The notes under the pieces are model-generated. The model had not been told where the DNA came from. It made no database searches and saw only the letters and a list, made by a program, of their open reading frames with translations. Shown here one piece after another: positions 17,124 through 25,534 of a stretch of 63,470 nt of DNA. Positions within the stretch are counted from its first letter, which is position 1. Each line of letters opens with the position of its first letter. Source of the stretch: Polyangiaceae bacterium (GTDB taxonomy: Bacteria; Myxococcota_A; Polyangia; Polyangiales; Polyangiaceae); assembly GCA_025937895.1 (NCBI GenBank), contig JAICQL010000016.1:1-63470 (forward strand), written 5' to 3'. The translations under genes and the position numbers were made by a program.

Positions 17124-18974
17124 TCAGACGCCGGGCAGGGCGCCGCTGCCGCGCTCCAGCGGCGCCGTGGCCTGGCTCAAATACTCGACGACGGCAGGGT
17201 CGTCCGCGATCAGCGGCGCGAGCACGCTGCGCACGCGCTGGTGATAGCTGTCCACGAGCTCGCGCTCCTCCGCGGTCAGCAGCCCCACGTCGATCAGGCG
17301 CCGCTCGTACGGCGCGAGGGTCAAGGTCTCGAAGCCCAGGGTGGTGCGCTCCGCGCCCGCGGGCTGCGGCGCCACCTCCACCACGACGATCAGGTTTTCG
17401 ATGCGGATGCCGAAGTGCCCCGGCTTGTAGTAGCCCGGCTCGTTCGACACGATCATGCCCGGGCGCAGCGCCACGTCACTGTGGCGCTTGCTGATCGAGT
17501 GCGGGCCCTCGTGCACGGAGAGAAAGCAGCCCACGCCGTGGCCCGTGCCATGATCGAAGTCGACGCCGTCGTGCCACAGGAACTGGCGCGCGAACGGATC
17601 CAGCTGGCTACCCGTGGTACCCGCCGGAAACTGCGCGCGCGACAGCGCGATGTGGCCCTTGAGCACCTGCGTGTAACGCCGGCGCATCTCCGCGCTGGGC
17701 TCACCGATCACGGTCACCCGCGTGATGTCGGTGGTGCCGTCGAGGTACTGGCCGCCGCTGTCCACCAGGTACAGATTGCCGGCCGCCAGCTTGCGCGCCG
17801 TCTCGCGCGAGGCGCGGTAGTGGGGCAGCGCCGAGCTGGGTCCAAACGCGGAGATGGTGTGAAAGCTCGGGCAGCGGTAGCGCTCACCCCGAGCGCGCAG
17901 CTCCCCCAGCTTCTCCGCCACCGTCCACTCGTCATGACCGCCGGGCGCCTCGCGCTGAAACCAGGCCAGGTAGCGCACCACCGCCGCGCCGTCGCGCACG
18001 TGCGCGGTGCGGATCGCCGCCAGCTCCGCCGCGGTCTTGCAGGCCTTGCTCAGAGTGCAGGGATCCGCGCCCAGGTCCACGTGTGCGCCCGCCCCGCGCA
18101 GCTGCTCCACCAGCCACTCGCTGGCGCTCAGCCGATCCACACGCACCCGCGCGCCGGACAGCTGGCGCAGCGCCGCGGGCAAGTCCTCGGGTGCCGCCAC
18201 GGTGAGCGCGCTCTGCTCCGCCAGGTAGGCGCGCACGTCCGGGCCCAGCTTGCTCGGATGCATGAACAGGGTGAGCGCGCCGCTCGCACGGAGCAGCGCG
18301 CGACCCAGCGCAAACGGCGTGGTCTCCAGATCCTGACCGCGGATGTTGAGCAGCCAGGCGAGGCTGTCCGCCGCCGAGACCACCAGCGCGTCCAGCTTCT
18401 CCTCCGCCAGCTGCTGCGCCATGCGCGCGCGCTTGCTGGCGGAGCTCTCGCCCGCCAGGCTCTCCGGGTACAGCTCGACCAGGCCGAGCGGCTCCGCCGG
18501 GCGATCCGCCCAGATCGCGTCCACCAGGTTCGTGTCCAGGGGGGTGAGCAGCGCGCCGGCCCGCTGCGCGGCGGTCTTGAGCGCGTCCAGATTGCCCGGC
18601 GTGTGCACGCGCGGATCGTAGCCGACCCGCTCGCCGCTCTTCAGCGCTTGCTCCAGCCAGGTAGAGGGTGGCGCCTGCAACAGGTGATGGTGCTCCCAGA
18701 GCGGAGGCGGCGATTGCTCGAGCGCCTGCTCCGTGTAGCGGCCATCCACGAACAAAGCAGCCCGCTCCCGCCCCACCACGGCCACGCCCGCCGAGCCCGT
18801 GAAACCGGTGAGCCAGGACAGCCGCTCCCCCGAGGGCGGCACGTACTCCAGCAGGTATTCGTCCGAGCGCGGCACGATGAAGGCCGCCAGATCGCGCCGC
18901 GCCAGCTCCGCGCGCAGCGCCTGCACGCGCGCCGCGCGCTCGGCACTGCCCGCCACGGACGCCGTCACGGCCAC
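17124..18974 (-). CDS. Xaa-Pro aminopeptidase (M24B, aminopeptidase P family)
   Basis: A 616-residue protein of the long, eukaryote-like aminopeptidase P type: two creatinase-like N-terminal domains (~15-150 and ~160-320), a pita-bread catalytic domain (~330-555) and a C-terminal M24 extension (RTTLGFETLTLAPYERRLID...). Metal ligands are visible: Asp of VDSGGQY (~405), Asp of GTTDITR (~416), His of HGTGHGVG (~479), Glu of NEPGYY (~512) and Glu of RIENL (~526). It removes N-terminal residues preceding proline from peptides, most likely in the cytoplasm, as no signal peptide is present. The start overlaps the end of argC by 10 bp, so the two genes form a tight pair although their pathways differ. 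Confidence 0.93.
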   Translation of the reverse strand: MAVTASVAGSAERAARVQALRAELARRDLAAFIVPRSDEYLLEYVPPSGERLSWLTGFTGSAGVAVVGRERAALFVDGRYTEQALEQSPPPLWEHHHLLQAPPSTWLEQALKSGERVGYDPRVHTPGNLDALKTAAQRAGALLTPLDTNLVDAIWADRPAEPLGLVELYPESLAGESSASKRARMAQQLAEEKLDALVVSAADSLAWLLNIRGQDLETTPFALGRALLRASGALTLFMHPSKLGPDVRAYLAEQSALTVAAPEDLPAALRQLSGARVRVDRLSASEWLVEQLRGAGAHVDLGADPCTLSKACKTAAELAAIRTAHVRDGAAVVRYLAWFQREAPGGHDEWTVAEKLGELRARGERYRCPSFHTISAFGPSSALPHYRASRETARKLAAGNLYLVDSGGQYLDGTTDITRVTVIGEPSAEMRRRYTQVLKGHIALSRAQFPAGTTGSQLDPFARQFLWHDGVDFDHGTGHGVGCFLSVHEGPHSISKRHSDVALRPGMIVSNEPGYYKPGHFGIRIENLIVVVEVAPQPAGAERTTLGFETLTLAPYERRLIDVGLLTAEERELVDSYHQRVRSVLAPLIADDPAVVEYLSQATAPLERGSGALPGV

Positions 18975-19939
18975 AGCGCCACTCCTTCGAGCCCTGCGCT
19001 CTCCGGCAACCCGAACATCAGGTTGGCGTTCTGCACGGCTTGCCCGGCGGCGCCCTTGCCCAGGTTGTCGATGGCGCCGAACGCCATCACCAGCTCGCGC
19101 TCCGGGTCACAGGCGTAGCTCACGAACACATTGTTCGAGCCGTACGCCCACTTGGTGTGCAGCGGCTTGTCGCTGACCCGCACGAAGCTGCGGTTCGCGT
19201 AGTACTGGCGCGCGGCCGCCAGACACTCCTCGGTAGTGGCCTTGCCCCGGCAATAGATGGTTGCCAGGATGCCGCGGGTCATCGGGATCAAGTGCGGCGT
19301 GAACACGAAGCGGCGAGCGCTGCCCGCCAGCTTCTGGATGGTCTTTTCGATCTCGGGCATGTGCACGTGCTTCAAGAGGCCGTAGGCAGACACGTCCTCG
19401 TTGCACTCGGCGTAGCTGAACTTGGCGTCACCGCCGCCGCGGCCCGCGCCGCTCACCCCGGTCTTGGCGTCCACGATGATGCCGTCCGGCTCGATCAGGC
19501 CACGCGCCAGCAGCGGCGCCAGCGGGGTCAAGGTGGCGGCGGGGTAGCAGCCCGGGTTGGCGATGCGGCTCTGCCCCCGAATCTGCTCCGGCCACACGTC
19601 GGCGAGCCCGTACGTCCAGCCCTCCACGTAGCGGTGGTCGCCGCCGATATCGACGATCTTGGTGCGGGGCGAGAGCTGCGCGAGCGGCGCCTTCGACTCG
19701 CCGGTGGGCAGCGAGGCAAACAGCAGGTCCAGCTCCGGCAGCTCGCCGGGGTGAAACTTCTGCACCACCAGGTTGCCCAGCGCGCTCGGCAGCCCCGGAT
19801 AGCGCTGCGACAGCGCCTGCCCGGCGCTCGACTCACCCGCCGCATACACGACGTGAAACTCGGGATGAGCTGCACAGAGGCGCAGCGCTTCACCCCCGCC
19901 ATAACCGCTGATCCCGACGATGCCAACACGAATGCTCAT
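18965..19939 (-). CDS. argC: N-acetyl-gamma-glutamyl-phosphate reductase
   Basis: A 324-residue enzyme that reduces N-acetylglutamyl phosphate to the semialdehyde with NADPH, the third step of arginine synthesis. The dinucleotide-binding GIVGISGYGGGEALRL starts at residue 6, the catalytic cysteine is Cys131 in RIANPGCYPAA, and the family motifs DAKTGVSGAGRG, AYGLLKHVHMPEIE and FTPHLIPMTRGILATIY follow. Length and order match type 1 ArgC. No other arg gene lies in the window, so the pathway is dispersed. It is upstream of, and overlaps by 10 bp, the aminopeptidase P gene. The ATG at 19939 begins the Rossmann strand directly. Confidence 0.97.
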   Translation of the reverse strand: MSIRVGIVGISGYGGGEALRLCAAHPEFHVVYAAGESSAGQALSQRYPGLPSALGNLVVQKFHPGELPELDLLFASLPTGESKAPLAQLSPRTKIVDIGGDHRYVEGWTYGLADVWPEQIRGQSRIANPGCYPAATLTPLAPLLARGLIEPDGIIVDAKTGVSGAGRGGGDAKFSYAECNEDVSAYGLLKHVHMPEIEKTIQKLAGSARRFVFTPHLIPMTRGILATIYCRGKATTEECLAAARQYYANRSFVRVSDKPLHTKWAYGSNNVFVSYACDPERELVMAFGAIDNLGKGAAGQAVQNANLMFGLPESAGLEGVALWP

Positions 19940-20137
19940 GAGTCGATGCTCCTGTCGGCGCGCAGTCTAGTGTCCCCTTCCCGAAGTAACAATCCCGCCG
20001 GGCGAAGTGCTGCTGGCGCGTGAGCAGCGCCGCCGGCGCTGGCACCGGCCTCAGCGGATGGATGTGACCGCAGCCCAGCGTCGGCTCGAGCGCGACGACT
20101 CTGGCTCGCCGAACCCGCGAAAAAAATTTGGCGTCCC

Positions 20138-20148
20138 CTATCTTTTCG
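20138..20148 (+). promoter_or_regulatory. CTATCTTTTCG motif upstream of ECF sigma gene
   Basis: The 11-mer CTATCTTTTCG ends 26 bases before the ATG at 20175 and recurs exactly at 21190-21200, ending 23 bases before the ATG of the next gene at 21224. The shared position suggests a promoter element used by both genes, perhaps recognised by the encoded sigma factor. An AT-rich run AAAAAAATTT lies just upstream of this copy. Confidence 0.4.
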
Positions 20149-20174
20149 GAGGGCGCCTGCGTCTCAATGGCGCG

Positions 20175-21182
20175 ATGAGCGAGCCCTTCGAGCCCACCGA
20201 GACCGAGCTGCCTGCCGTGGTGCGCGGCTCCTGGCATCGATTTCTCGATACTTACGAGCCACTGCGGCCGGAGCTGTACCGCTATTGCCGCCAGCTGACC
20301 CGCAATCCGTGGGACGCGGAGGATCTGGCGCAAGACGCGCTGCTGCGCGCGTTTGCGACGCTCGGCCAGCTGGGAGAGGCGCCCGTACGCCCGCGTGCCT
20401 GGCTGTTCCGCGTGGCCTCCAACCTGTGGATCGACCGCCTACGCCGGCGCCGTCCGGAGCAACCCTTGCAGGAAGAAGCAGCGCGAGCGACGGCGAGTCA
20501 TCCACTGGCGGCGCGCGAGGCGGCGGGCACGTTGCTGGTGCGCCTGTCGCCGCAAGAGCGGGCAGCGCTCGTGCTCAAGGATGCCTTCGAGCTGTCGCTG
20601 GAGGAGATCGCCGAGGTGCTCTCCACCACCACGGGCTCGGTCAAGGCCGCGCTGCACCGCGGGCGGGGCAAGCTGCTCGAGCCGCAGCCGGAGCCAGAGC
20701 GCGTGCCCGCACCCGGGGTACTCGATGCCTTCTGCGCCGCCTTCAATGCGGGGGATCTCGATCGACTGACGGCGCTGTTGCTCGACAGCGCGGTGGTCGA
20801 GGTGGTGGGCGCCACCACGCAGTACGGTCCCGAGGCAGCGCGGCGCACGGTGCTCAGCGGCATGTTGTTCGGCAGCCGGCGCATGGCCAGCGCGGACCGG
20901 GACGGCGGGATCGAAGCGCGCTTCATGCAGGGCATCTTGGCCTTGCCCCCCCGGGTGGAGGCGCGCGAGCACCGTGGCGAGTGGCTGCTCTTGCACTGGT
21001 ATCGACACCAGGATGGGGAGTTCGTGCGCGCCATCACCCGGGTCGAGCCCGATGGCGAGCAGGTGGCGCGCCTGCACAACTACTTCTTCACCCCCGACTT
21101 CATCGCCGAGCTCTGCGCCGAGCTGGCAGTCCCGTTCCGCTCCAATGGCTACCGCTGGTGGCTCTCGAGCAAGCAATGCTGA
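20175..21182 (+). CDS. ECF sigma factor with C-terminal SnoaL-like domain
   Basis: A 335-residue protein from ATG 20175. Region 2 (~28-95) contains YRYCRQLTRNPWDAEDLAQD and WLFRVASNLWIDRLRRRR; region 4 (~115-170) contains LSPQERAALVLKDAFELSLEEIAEVL, with the helix STTTGSVKAALHRGRGKL. Residues ~190-330 form a SnoaL/NTF2-like tail (DAFCAAFNAGDLDRLTALLLD and similar), the architecture of ECF41-type and related sigma factors in which the tail itself modulates activity. The next gene, an alpha/beta hydrolase, is the likely target or partner. Longer in-frame upstream sequence lacks a credible start. An identical 11-mer lies upstream of both genes. Confidence 0.88.
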   Translation: MSEPFEPTETELPAVVRGSWHRFLDTYEPLRPELYRYCRQLTRNPWDAEDLAQDALLRAFATLGQLGEAPVRPRAWLFRVASNLWIDRLRRRRPEQPLQEEAARATASHPLAAREAAGTLLVRLSPQERAALVLKDAFELSLEEIAEVLSTTTGSVKAALHRGRGKLLEPQPEPERVPAPGVLDAFCAAFNAGDLDRLTALLLDSAVVEVVGATTQYGPEAARRTVLSGMLFGSRRMASADRDGGIEARFMQGILALPPRVEAREHRGEWLLLHWYRHQDGEFVRAITRVEPDGEQVARLHNYFFTPDFIAELCAELAVPFRSNGYRWWLSSKQC

Positions 21183-21189
21183 GCGCGCG

Positions 21190-21200
21190 CTATCTTTTCG
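21190..21200 (+). promoter_or_regulatory. Second CTATCTTTTCG copy upstream of alpha/beta hydrolase
   Basis: Exact copy of the 11-mer at 20138-20148, placed 23 bases before the ATG at 21224 and starting 8 bases after the sigma gene's stop. It argues that the hydrolase has its own promoter and that translation begins at 21224 and not at the earlier ATG at 21176. Confidence 0.4.
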
Positions 21201-21223
21201 AGCCCAGCTCCCGTCTCTCCCAC

Positions 21224-22141
21224 ATGAGCCGACGCTTCGCACGCAGGCTGTTTCTCGGGCTGAGCCTGGCGCTCACCGGCACGTCTCACGCCGGCTGTGT
21301 GAAGCAGCCCAACCAGCGCAGGGATTTGCACATGGCACAGAATGATTCGGCACCCAGGACCGGCTACGCCCCGGTCAACGGCATCAGCATGTATTACGAG
21401 CTGCACGGCACGGCCCCCGGCGTACCGCTCGTCTTGCTGCCCGGCGGCGGCTCCACCATCGAGGTCACGTACGGCGAGCTCTTGCCGCTGCTCGCCCGGC
21501 AGCGCACCGTGCTCGCTCTGGAGGAGCAAGGCCACGGCCGCACCACACAGCGCGACGCGCCCATCCGCTTTGACACCTCCGCGGACGACGTGGCCGCACT
21601 GCTCGAGCACCTGCAGATCACACGAGCCGACGTCATGGGCTTTAGCAACGGCGCCAGCGTCGCGCTGCAACTCGCGCTTCGCCATCCGGGCAAGGTGAGA
21701 AAGCTGGTCTTCGCCTCTTCCATGACCAAACGCAGCGGCGCGCCAGCCCAGTTCTGGGACTACATTGCCAGCGCCGATTTCTCCAGCATGCCACAGCCCT
21801 TGAAAGACGCTTTCCTGAAGGTCAACCCCGACCCGCAGAAGCTGCGAGCCATGCACGACAAGGACCTCGAGCGCATGCAGAGCTTTGTCGACATCCCCGA
21901 CGCCGACGTGCGCTCCGTACAGGCGCCCACCCTGATCCTGGCCGGCGATCGCGACGTGCCCACCCCCGAGCACGCCATCGAGCTCTCCCGCCTCTTGCCC
22001 CACGCTCGCCTCCTGCTCCTCCCCAGCGGCCACGGCGATTATCTCGGCGAGCTGCTCTCGACCTACCCGAGCGAGCGCTATCCGGAGCTCACGACAGGGT
22101 TGATCGAGCAGTTTCTGGACGCGCCCGCGGAGCGCCCCTGA
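21224..22141 (+). CDS. Alpha/beta hydrolase, exported
   Basis: A 305-residue protein from ATG 21224. A signal sequence (RRLFLGLSLALTGTSHAGC) with a possible but atypical lipobox places it in the envelope. The hydrolase core begins with YELHGTAPGVPLVLLPGGGS; the nucleophile elbow is GFSNGAS (Ser ~143), the acid lies in LILAGDRDVPTPEH (~242) and the His in LLPSGHGDYL (~270). The substrate is not predictable; the family includes esterases, lactonases and dehalogenase-like enzymes. It follows the SnoaL-tailed sigma factor by 41 bp and shares its upstream motif, so it may be that sigma factor's target. An ATG at 21176, overlapping the sigma gene, is a less likely start. Confidence 0.85.
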   Translation: MSRRFARRLFLGLSLALTGTSHAGCVKQPNQRRDLHMAQNDSAPRTGYAPVNGISMYYELHGTAPGVPLVLLPGGGSTIEVTYGELLPLLARQRTVLALEEQGHGRTTQRDAPIRFDTSADDVAALLEHLQITRADVMGFSNGASVALQLALRHPGKVRKLVFASSMTKRSGAPAQFWDYIASADFSSMPQPLKDAFLKVNPDPQKLRAMHDKDLERMQSFVDIPDADVRSVQAPTLILAGDRDVPTPEHAIELSRLLPHARLLLLPSGHGDYLGELLSTYPSERYPELTTGLIEQFLDAPAERP

Positions 22142-22500
22142 GCCCCACGACGGAGGCTCGCGCATGGGTCACTCGGCGCTACACAGAGCCCTCCACAATC
22201 AACGCCACCCGCGCCCGGCTCACAGCCGTCCCTGGGGTCGTCGACGCAGGTCAGCCCTGCCGGGCACGGACGGCCCGCCAGCGATCCACACGCATGCGAA
22301 AGCGGACCGGCCTCTGGTAGGCTATATCGCCCTGGTCCATGCGCTCAAACCCTGGCGTACTCGTGCAGTCCAGCGGAAACGAGTGACTGCGCCATCCTCA
22401 TAACTCTACAGCGGGTGGTGTGGCAAACGCGCGGCCTCGAGCGCCGACAGCTCGCACGGGTGGGAATGGCGCAGGCCAGGCAGTAATATCGACAGTCGAT
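22142..22500. other. Intergenic region upstream of FAD monooxygenase
   Basis: These 359 bp contain no convincing gene. An in-frame GTG at 22420 would extend the monooxygenase by 27 residues of low-complexity sequence and is rejected. The notable element is the palindrome at 22486-22502 at the very end. No clear terminator for the hydrolase gene was seen. Confidence 0.5.
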
Positions 22501-22502
22501 AT
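22486..22502. promoter_or_regulatory. 17-bp perfect palindrome overlapping monooxygenase start codon
   Basis: ATATCGACAGTCGATAT has perfect 8-bp arms around a central A, and its last two bases are the first two of the ATG at 22501-22503. Symmetry, length and AT content are those of an operator for a dimeric helix-turn-helix repressor (PadR, TetR or GntR type). Its position over the start codon implies either direct occlusion of a leaderless transcript or a transcription start very close to the ATG. No cognate regulator is adjacent. Confidence 0.6.
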
Positions 22503-24144
22503 GGCAGACCTCGAAGTGCCGGTGCTGGTGGTCGGTGGCAGCCTGGTGGGGATGTTCATGGCGGCCTTGCTGGCGCGGCAGGGCGTGAAGGCGCTGGTGG
22601 TGGAGCGGCACGGCAGCACGGCGATCCATCCGCGCGCGGCGTTCGTGTACCAGCGGTCCATGGAGGTGGTGCGCGGCCTGGGCGCGGAGCAGGCGGTGCG
22701 CCAGCGCTCGTTTCAGCAGTTCGAGCCGGACGGCGCGATCCTCTCGGTGGAGAGCATCGCCGGGGAGGAGCTGCACCGCGACGTGCCGCACATGAACGAG
22801 GGGGTGCGCGAGCTGAGCCCCTGCGAGCGCCTGTTCATCAACCAACAGGCGCTGGAGCCCATGATCAAGGCACGGGCGGAGGAGCTGGGTGCGGCGCTGC
22901 GCTTCGGCACGGAGGTGGTCTCGATCGAGCCGGGGCCGCACGCCGTGCGCGCCACCCTGCGCGAGCGGGAGAGCGGGCGTGAGAGCGTGGTGCGAGCGCG
23001 CTACGTGGTGGCGGCGGACGGGGCACACAGCCGGCTGCGCGAGCAGCTGGGCATCCGCATGCTGGGGCGCGGCCTGCTCTCGCGCAGCTTGACGGTGTAC
23101 TTCCGCGCGCCGGTGGGGCCGCTGATGCGGGGCCGCAACATGAGCGTGATCCTGGTGCGCAACCCCGCCTTTCGCGGCTTCTTTCGCATCGAGAAGCCGT
23201 ACGAGTCGGGCTTCCTGATCATTCACACCACCGGCGACCCGGCCCAGCCCAACACGGATTGCTGGCGCCTGACCGAGGCGGAGTGTCAGGAGCTGCTGCG
23301 TACCGGGCTCGGCGCAGACATTCCGGCCAGCATCGACTCGATCCAGAAGTGGGAGTGCTGCGCGCATACTGCCGAGCGCTTCCGGGAGGGTCGCATCTTC
23401 CTGGCGGGGGATGCCGCGCACGTGATGCCGCCGTACGGCGGCTTCGGGGGCAACACGGGCATCCAGGACGCGCAGAACCTGGCGTGGAAGCTGGCCATGG
23501 TGCTGCGCGGCACGGCGGGCGAGCGCCTGCTCGACAGCTACCAGCCGGAGCGCCACCCGATCGCCCACTTCACCGTCGAGCAAGCGTATGCCCGCTACGT
23601 GTTGCGCGGTGCTTCGTACCTCATGCCGCACGGCCTCGAGCCCTTCGCCAGGGACGTGAACGTGGACCTCGGCTATTGCTATCGCTCCAGGGCCGTGCTC
23701 GCTGAAGAGCCTGCCGTGTTGCACGAGCACCCGCGCACCCTGGCGGGGCACCCGGGCTCACGCGCGCCGCACGTGCCGCTGCTGCGCCAGGGGCAGCCGC
23801 TGTCGACCATCGATCTGTACGGGCGCAGCTGGGTGCTGCTGACGGGGGTCGAAGGGCAGGCCTGGCAGCGCAGCGCGAAGGCTCTCGAGCTCCACCCCGA
23901 GCTGCAGCGCCATGGCTCCTTTCAGCTGGAGGCTCATGCGCTCGGCAGCCACTCCCTCGATGAGGCAGAGCTGCTCGATCCTTCCGGCACGTTTCACGAG
24001 GCTCACGGCATCAGCGCCAGCGGGGCCGTGCTGGTGCGGCCCGACGGGGTGGTCGCGTGGCGGGAGCGCAGCAACCTGCACGCATCCCCTGAGCGCTTGC
24101 TAGAAGTGCTGGCCCAGCTACTGTCGTGGGATACGCCGAGCTAG
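22501..24144 (+). CDS. FAD-dependent aromatic monooxygenase (PheA/TfdB type)
   Basis: A 547-residue flavoprotein hydroxylase. The FAD-binding Rossmann motif VLVVGGSLVGMFMAALLARQG is at ~8-28, the second flavin motif YVVAADGAHSRLREQLG near ~165-181, and the third, GDAAHVMPPYGGFGGNTGIQD, near ~302-322. A thioredoxin-like C-terminal domain (~410-545; DLYGRSWVLLTG, VLVRPDGVVAWR) is typical of phenol hydroxylases and of polyketide-tailoring hydroxylases such as the rifampicin- and tetracenomycin-type enzymes. The aromatic substrate is unknown and no biosynthetic cluster surrounds it. It is preceded by a palindrome that overlaps its ATG, suggesting induction by a small molecule. It is followed by a convergent lipoprotein gene after 11 bp. 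Confidence 0.9.
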   Translation: MADLEVPVLVVGGSLVGMFMAALLARQGVKALVVERHGSTAIHPRAAFVYQRSMEVVRGLGAEQAVRQRSFQQFEPDGAILSVESIAGEELHRDVPHMNEGVRELSPCERLFINQQALEPMIKARAEELGAALRFGTEVVSIEPGPHAVRATLRERESGRESVVRARYVVAADGAHSRLREQLGIRMLGRGLLSRSLTVYFRAPVGPLMRGRNMSVILVRNPAFRGFFRIEKPYESGFLIIHTTGDPAQPNTDCWRLTEAECQELLRTGLGADIPASIDSIQKWECCAHTAERFREGRIFLAGDAAHVMPPYGGFGGNTGIQDAQNLAWKLAMVLRGTAGERLLDSYQPERHPIAHFTVEQAYARYVLRGASYLMPHGLEPFARDVNVDLGYCYRSRAVLAEEPAVLHEHPRTLAGHPGSRAPHVPLLRQGQPLSTIDLYGRSWVLLTGVEGQAWQRSAKALELHPELQRHGSFQLEAHALGSHSLDEAELLDPSGTFHEAHGISASGAVLVRPDGVVAWRERSNLHASPERLLEVLAQLLSWDTPS

Positions 24145-24155
24145 GGCTGGGGCGT

Positions 24156-24719
24156 TCAGAAGCCGCCCGGGCAGAGCGTCATCGCCCGCATCGGGCAGCC
24201 CGCCTCGTCGCTGCCGTCAGCGCAGTCCAGCGCGCCATCGCAGCGCTCACCGTCCAGCACCCGCTGGCCATCGGCGCAGTCGAACACCGCCTGCACGGGT
24301 AGCTCGTCACAGCGCTGCTCGTCGGCGCCGCTGGCGCAGTCGGGCACGTCGTCGCAGCGATCGTCCGGGTCGATGCGCGTGCCGTCACCGCAGTCGAACG
24401 TGGCCGCCTCGTACTGGCAGCGGTCGATGCACAGCCCGAGCTCGTTATCGGCGTCGTCGCAGGCCTGCGCCCGGAAGTCCTCGCAGCTGGCTGCCTCGAA
24501 GCAGGGCCGCACGCACTCGACGTAGCGCTCGTTCAGGAGCAGACCGCAGCGGAGCTCGCCTTCGGACAGCAGACCGCAGCCGCGCAGGCGCTCTGCCGCG
24601 TCGGCGCAGAACTGCTCGGCCGTGCTCTGTGCCTCTTCCTCATCACAGCTCAGCGCGCAGGCCAGCAGCACCGCGCAGCCCAGCGGGCAGAGCAGCGCGC
24701 ACCCCCGTGGCCAGCTCAC
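24156..24719 (-). CDS. Cys-rich lipoprotein with two LDL-receptor class A repeats
   Basis: 187 residues from GTG 24719, which overlaps the TGA of the upstream SDR (GTGA). The N-terminus is an export signal with possible lipoboxes (VLLAC or ALSC) followed by acidic DEEEAQ. A middle section has regularly spaced Cys (QFCADAAERLRGC, LRCGLLL, CVRPCFEAASCEDF, CIDRCQYE). Two C-terminal repeats, FDCGDGTRIDPDDRCDDVPD and FDCADGQRVLDGERCDGALD, each continue into CxSGxDE/CADGSDE and a final Cys: this is the calcium-binding LDLR-A pattern with its acidic D-C-x-D-G-S-D-E motif. Such repeats are common in animals and occur in myxobacterial surface proteins. The ligand is unknown. Confidence 0.75.
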   Translation of the reverse strand: MSWPRGCALLCPLGCAVLLACALSCDEEEAQSTAEQFCADAAERLRGCGLLSEGELRCGLLLNERYVECVRPCFEAASCEDFRAQACDDADNELGLCIDRCQYEAATFDCGDGTRIDPDDRCDDVPDCASGADEQRCDELPVQAVFDCADGQRVLDGERCDGALDCADGSDEAGCPMRAMTLCPGGF

Positions 24720-25534
24720 GGATGGCTCTCGTGCGCGATCGCGATCACGTTCGACCAGCGCTCGAACGGCGCGTGGCGCTTGACCACGATCTCCGGGCGC
24801 GGCTTCTGCGCCGCAAAGTCTTCCGCGGTGGCCAGGGGCTGGTCGAGCACGCCCTCGATCAGCCACGCCACCTCGTCCGCGCGCAGACACAGCTGCGGAT
24901 CGATGGTGCGCTGCGGCACCCGCGCCCAGAACGGCGTGTCCACCGTACCCGGGCAGATGCCGTGTACGTAGATGGTGCGGCCACCCGCGCTGGCGTCCTG
25001 CTTGAACTGCTCCGCCAGGTGCAGCGCGAACTTCAGCTGTGCGCCCTTGGCCACGCCGTAGCCGACCTCTTTGTACCAGGTGCCGCCGCTCGCCAGCGAG
25101 CACACCTGGATCACATGCCCCGCGCCGCGAGTGGACGCGCGCAGCGCCGGTAGCGCGGCCTTCGTCGTCAAGAACGCGCCGGTCACGGCCACGTCCAGGG
25201 TCGTCCGGAACTCTTCCTCGTCGAGCTCGTCGATGGTCAGGCAGTGACCCTGCCCGGCGCTGTGCACCAGCACGTCCAGCTCGGGGCCTGCCGCCTGCAT
25301 CAGCCGCTCCACGTCGGACGCGAGGGTCACGTCTGCCGTGACCGCCTCCGCCTGCCCGCCCAGGGCGCGGATCTCTGCCGCCACCTCGGACAGGTTGCCC
25401 GGCGTGCGGCCACCCAGGATCACGCGGTAACCACGCTTGCCCAGGCGCCGGGCCACTGCCGCGCCGATGCCTGAACCGGCGCCGGTGACGACCGCCACGC
25501 GCGCCGGAGACTGTGCCGAGGAGCTCTGCGTCAT
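24716..25534 (-). CDS. SDR family oxidoreductase
   Basis: A 272-residue classical SDR. TGAGSGIG (17-24) binds the cofactor, HSAG (91-94) replaces NNAG, catalytic Ser146 is in VIQVCSLASGG, and Tyr159/Lys163 are in YGVAK. The C-terminal extension after ~245 (KPRPEIVVKRHAPFERWSN) is longer than the core fold. The substrate is unknown; a lipid or ketone substrate is possible since a desaturase gene is divergent from it across 334 bp. Translationally coupled to the LDLR-A lipoprotein gene by a 4-bp GTGA overlap, an odd pairing of a cytoplasmic enzyme with a surface protein. Confidence 0.9.
   Translation of the reverse strand: MTQSSSAQSPARVAVVTGAGSGIGAAVARRLGKRGYRVILGGRTPGNLSEVAAEIRALGGQAEAVTADVTLASDVERLMQAAGPELDVLVHSAGQGHCLTIDELDEEEFRTTLDVAVTGAFLTTKAALPALRASTRGAGHVIQVCSLASGGTWYKEVGYGVAKGAQLKFALHLAEQFKQDASAGGRTIYVHGICPGTVDTPFWARVPQRTIDPQLCLRADEVAWLIEGVLDQPLATAEDFAAQKPRPEIVVKRHAPFERWSNVIAIAHESHP

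Noticed and set aside
22501..25534. Polyketide or aromatic natural-product cluster around the FAD monooxygenase
   Set aside because: No synthase, carrier protein or other tailoring enzymes accompany it; the nearby SDR is on the opposite strand with a lipoprotein.
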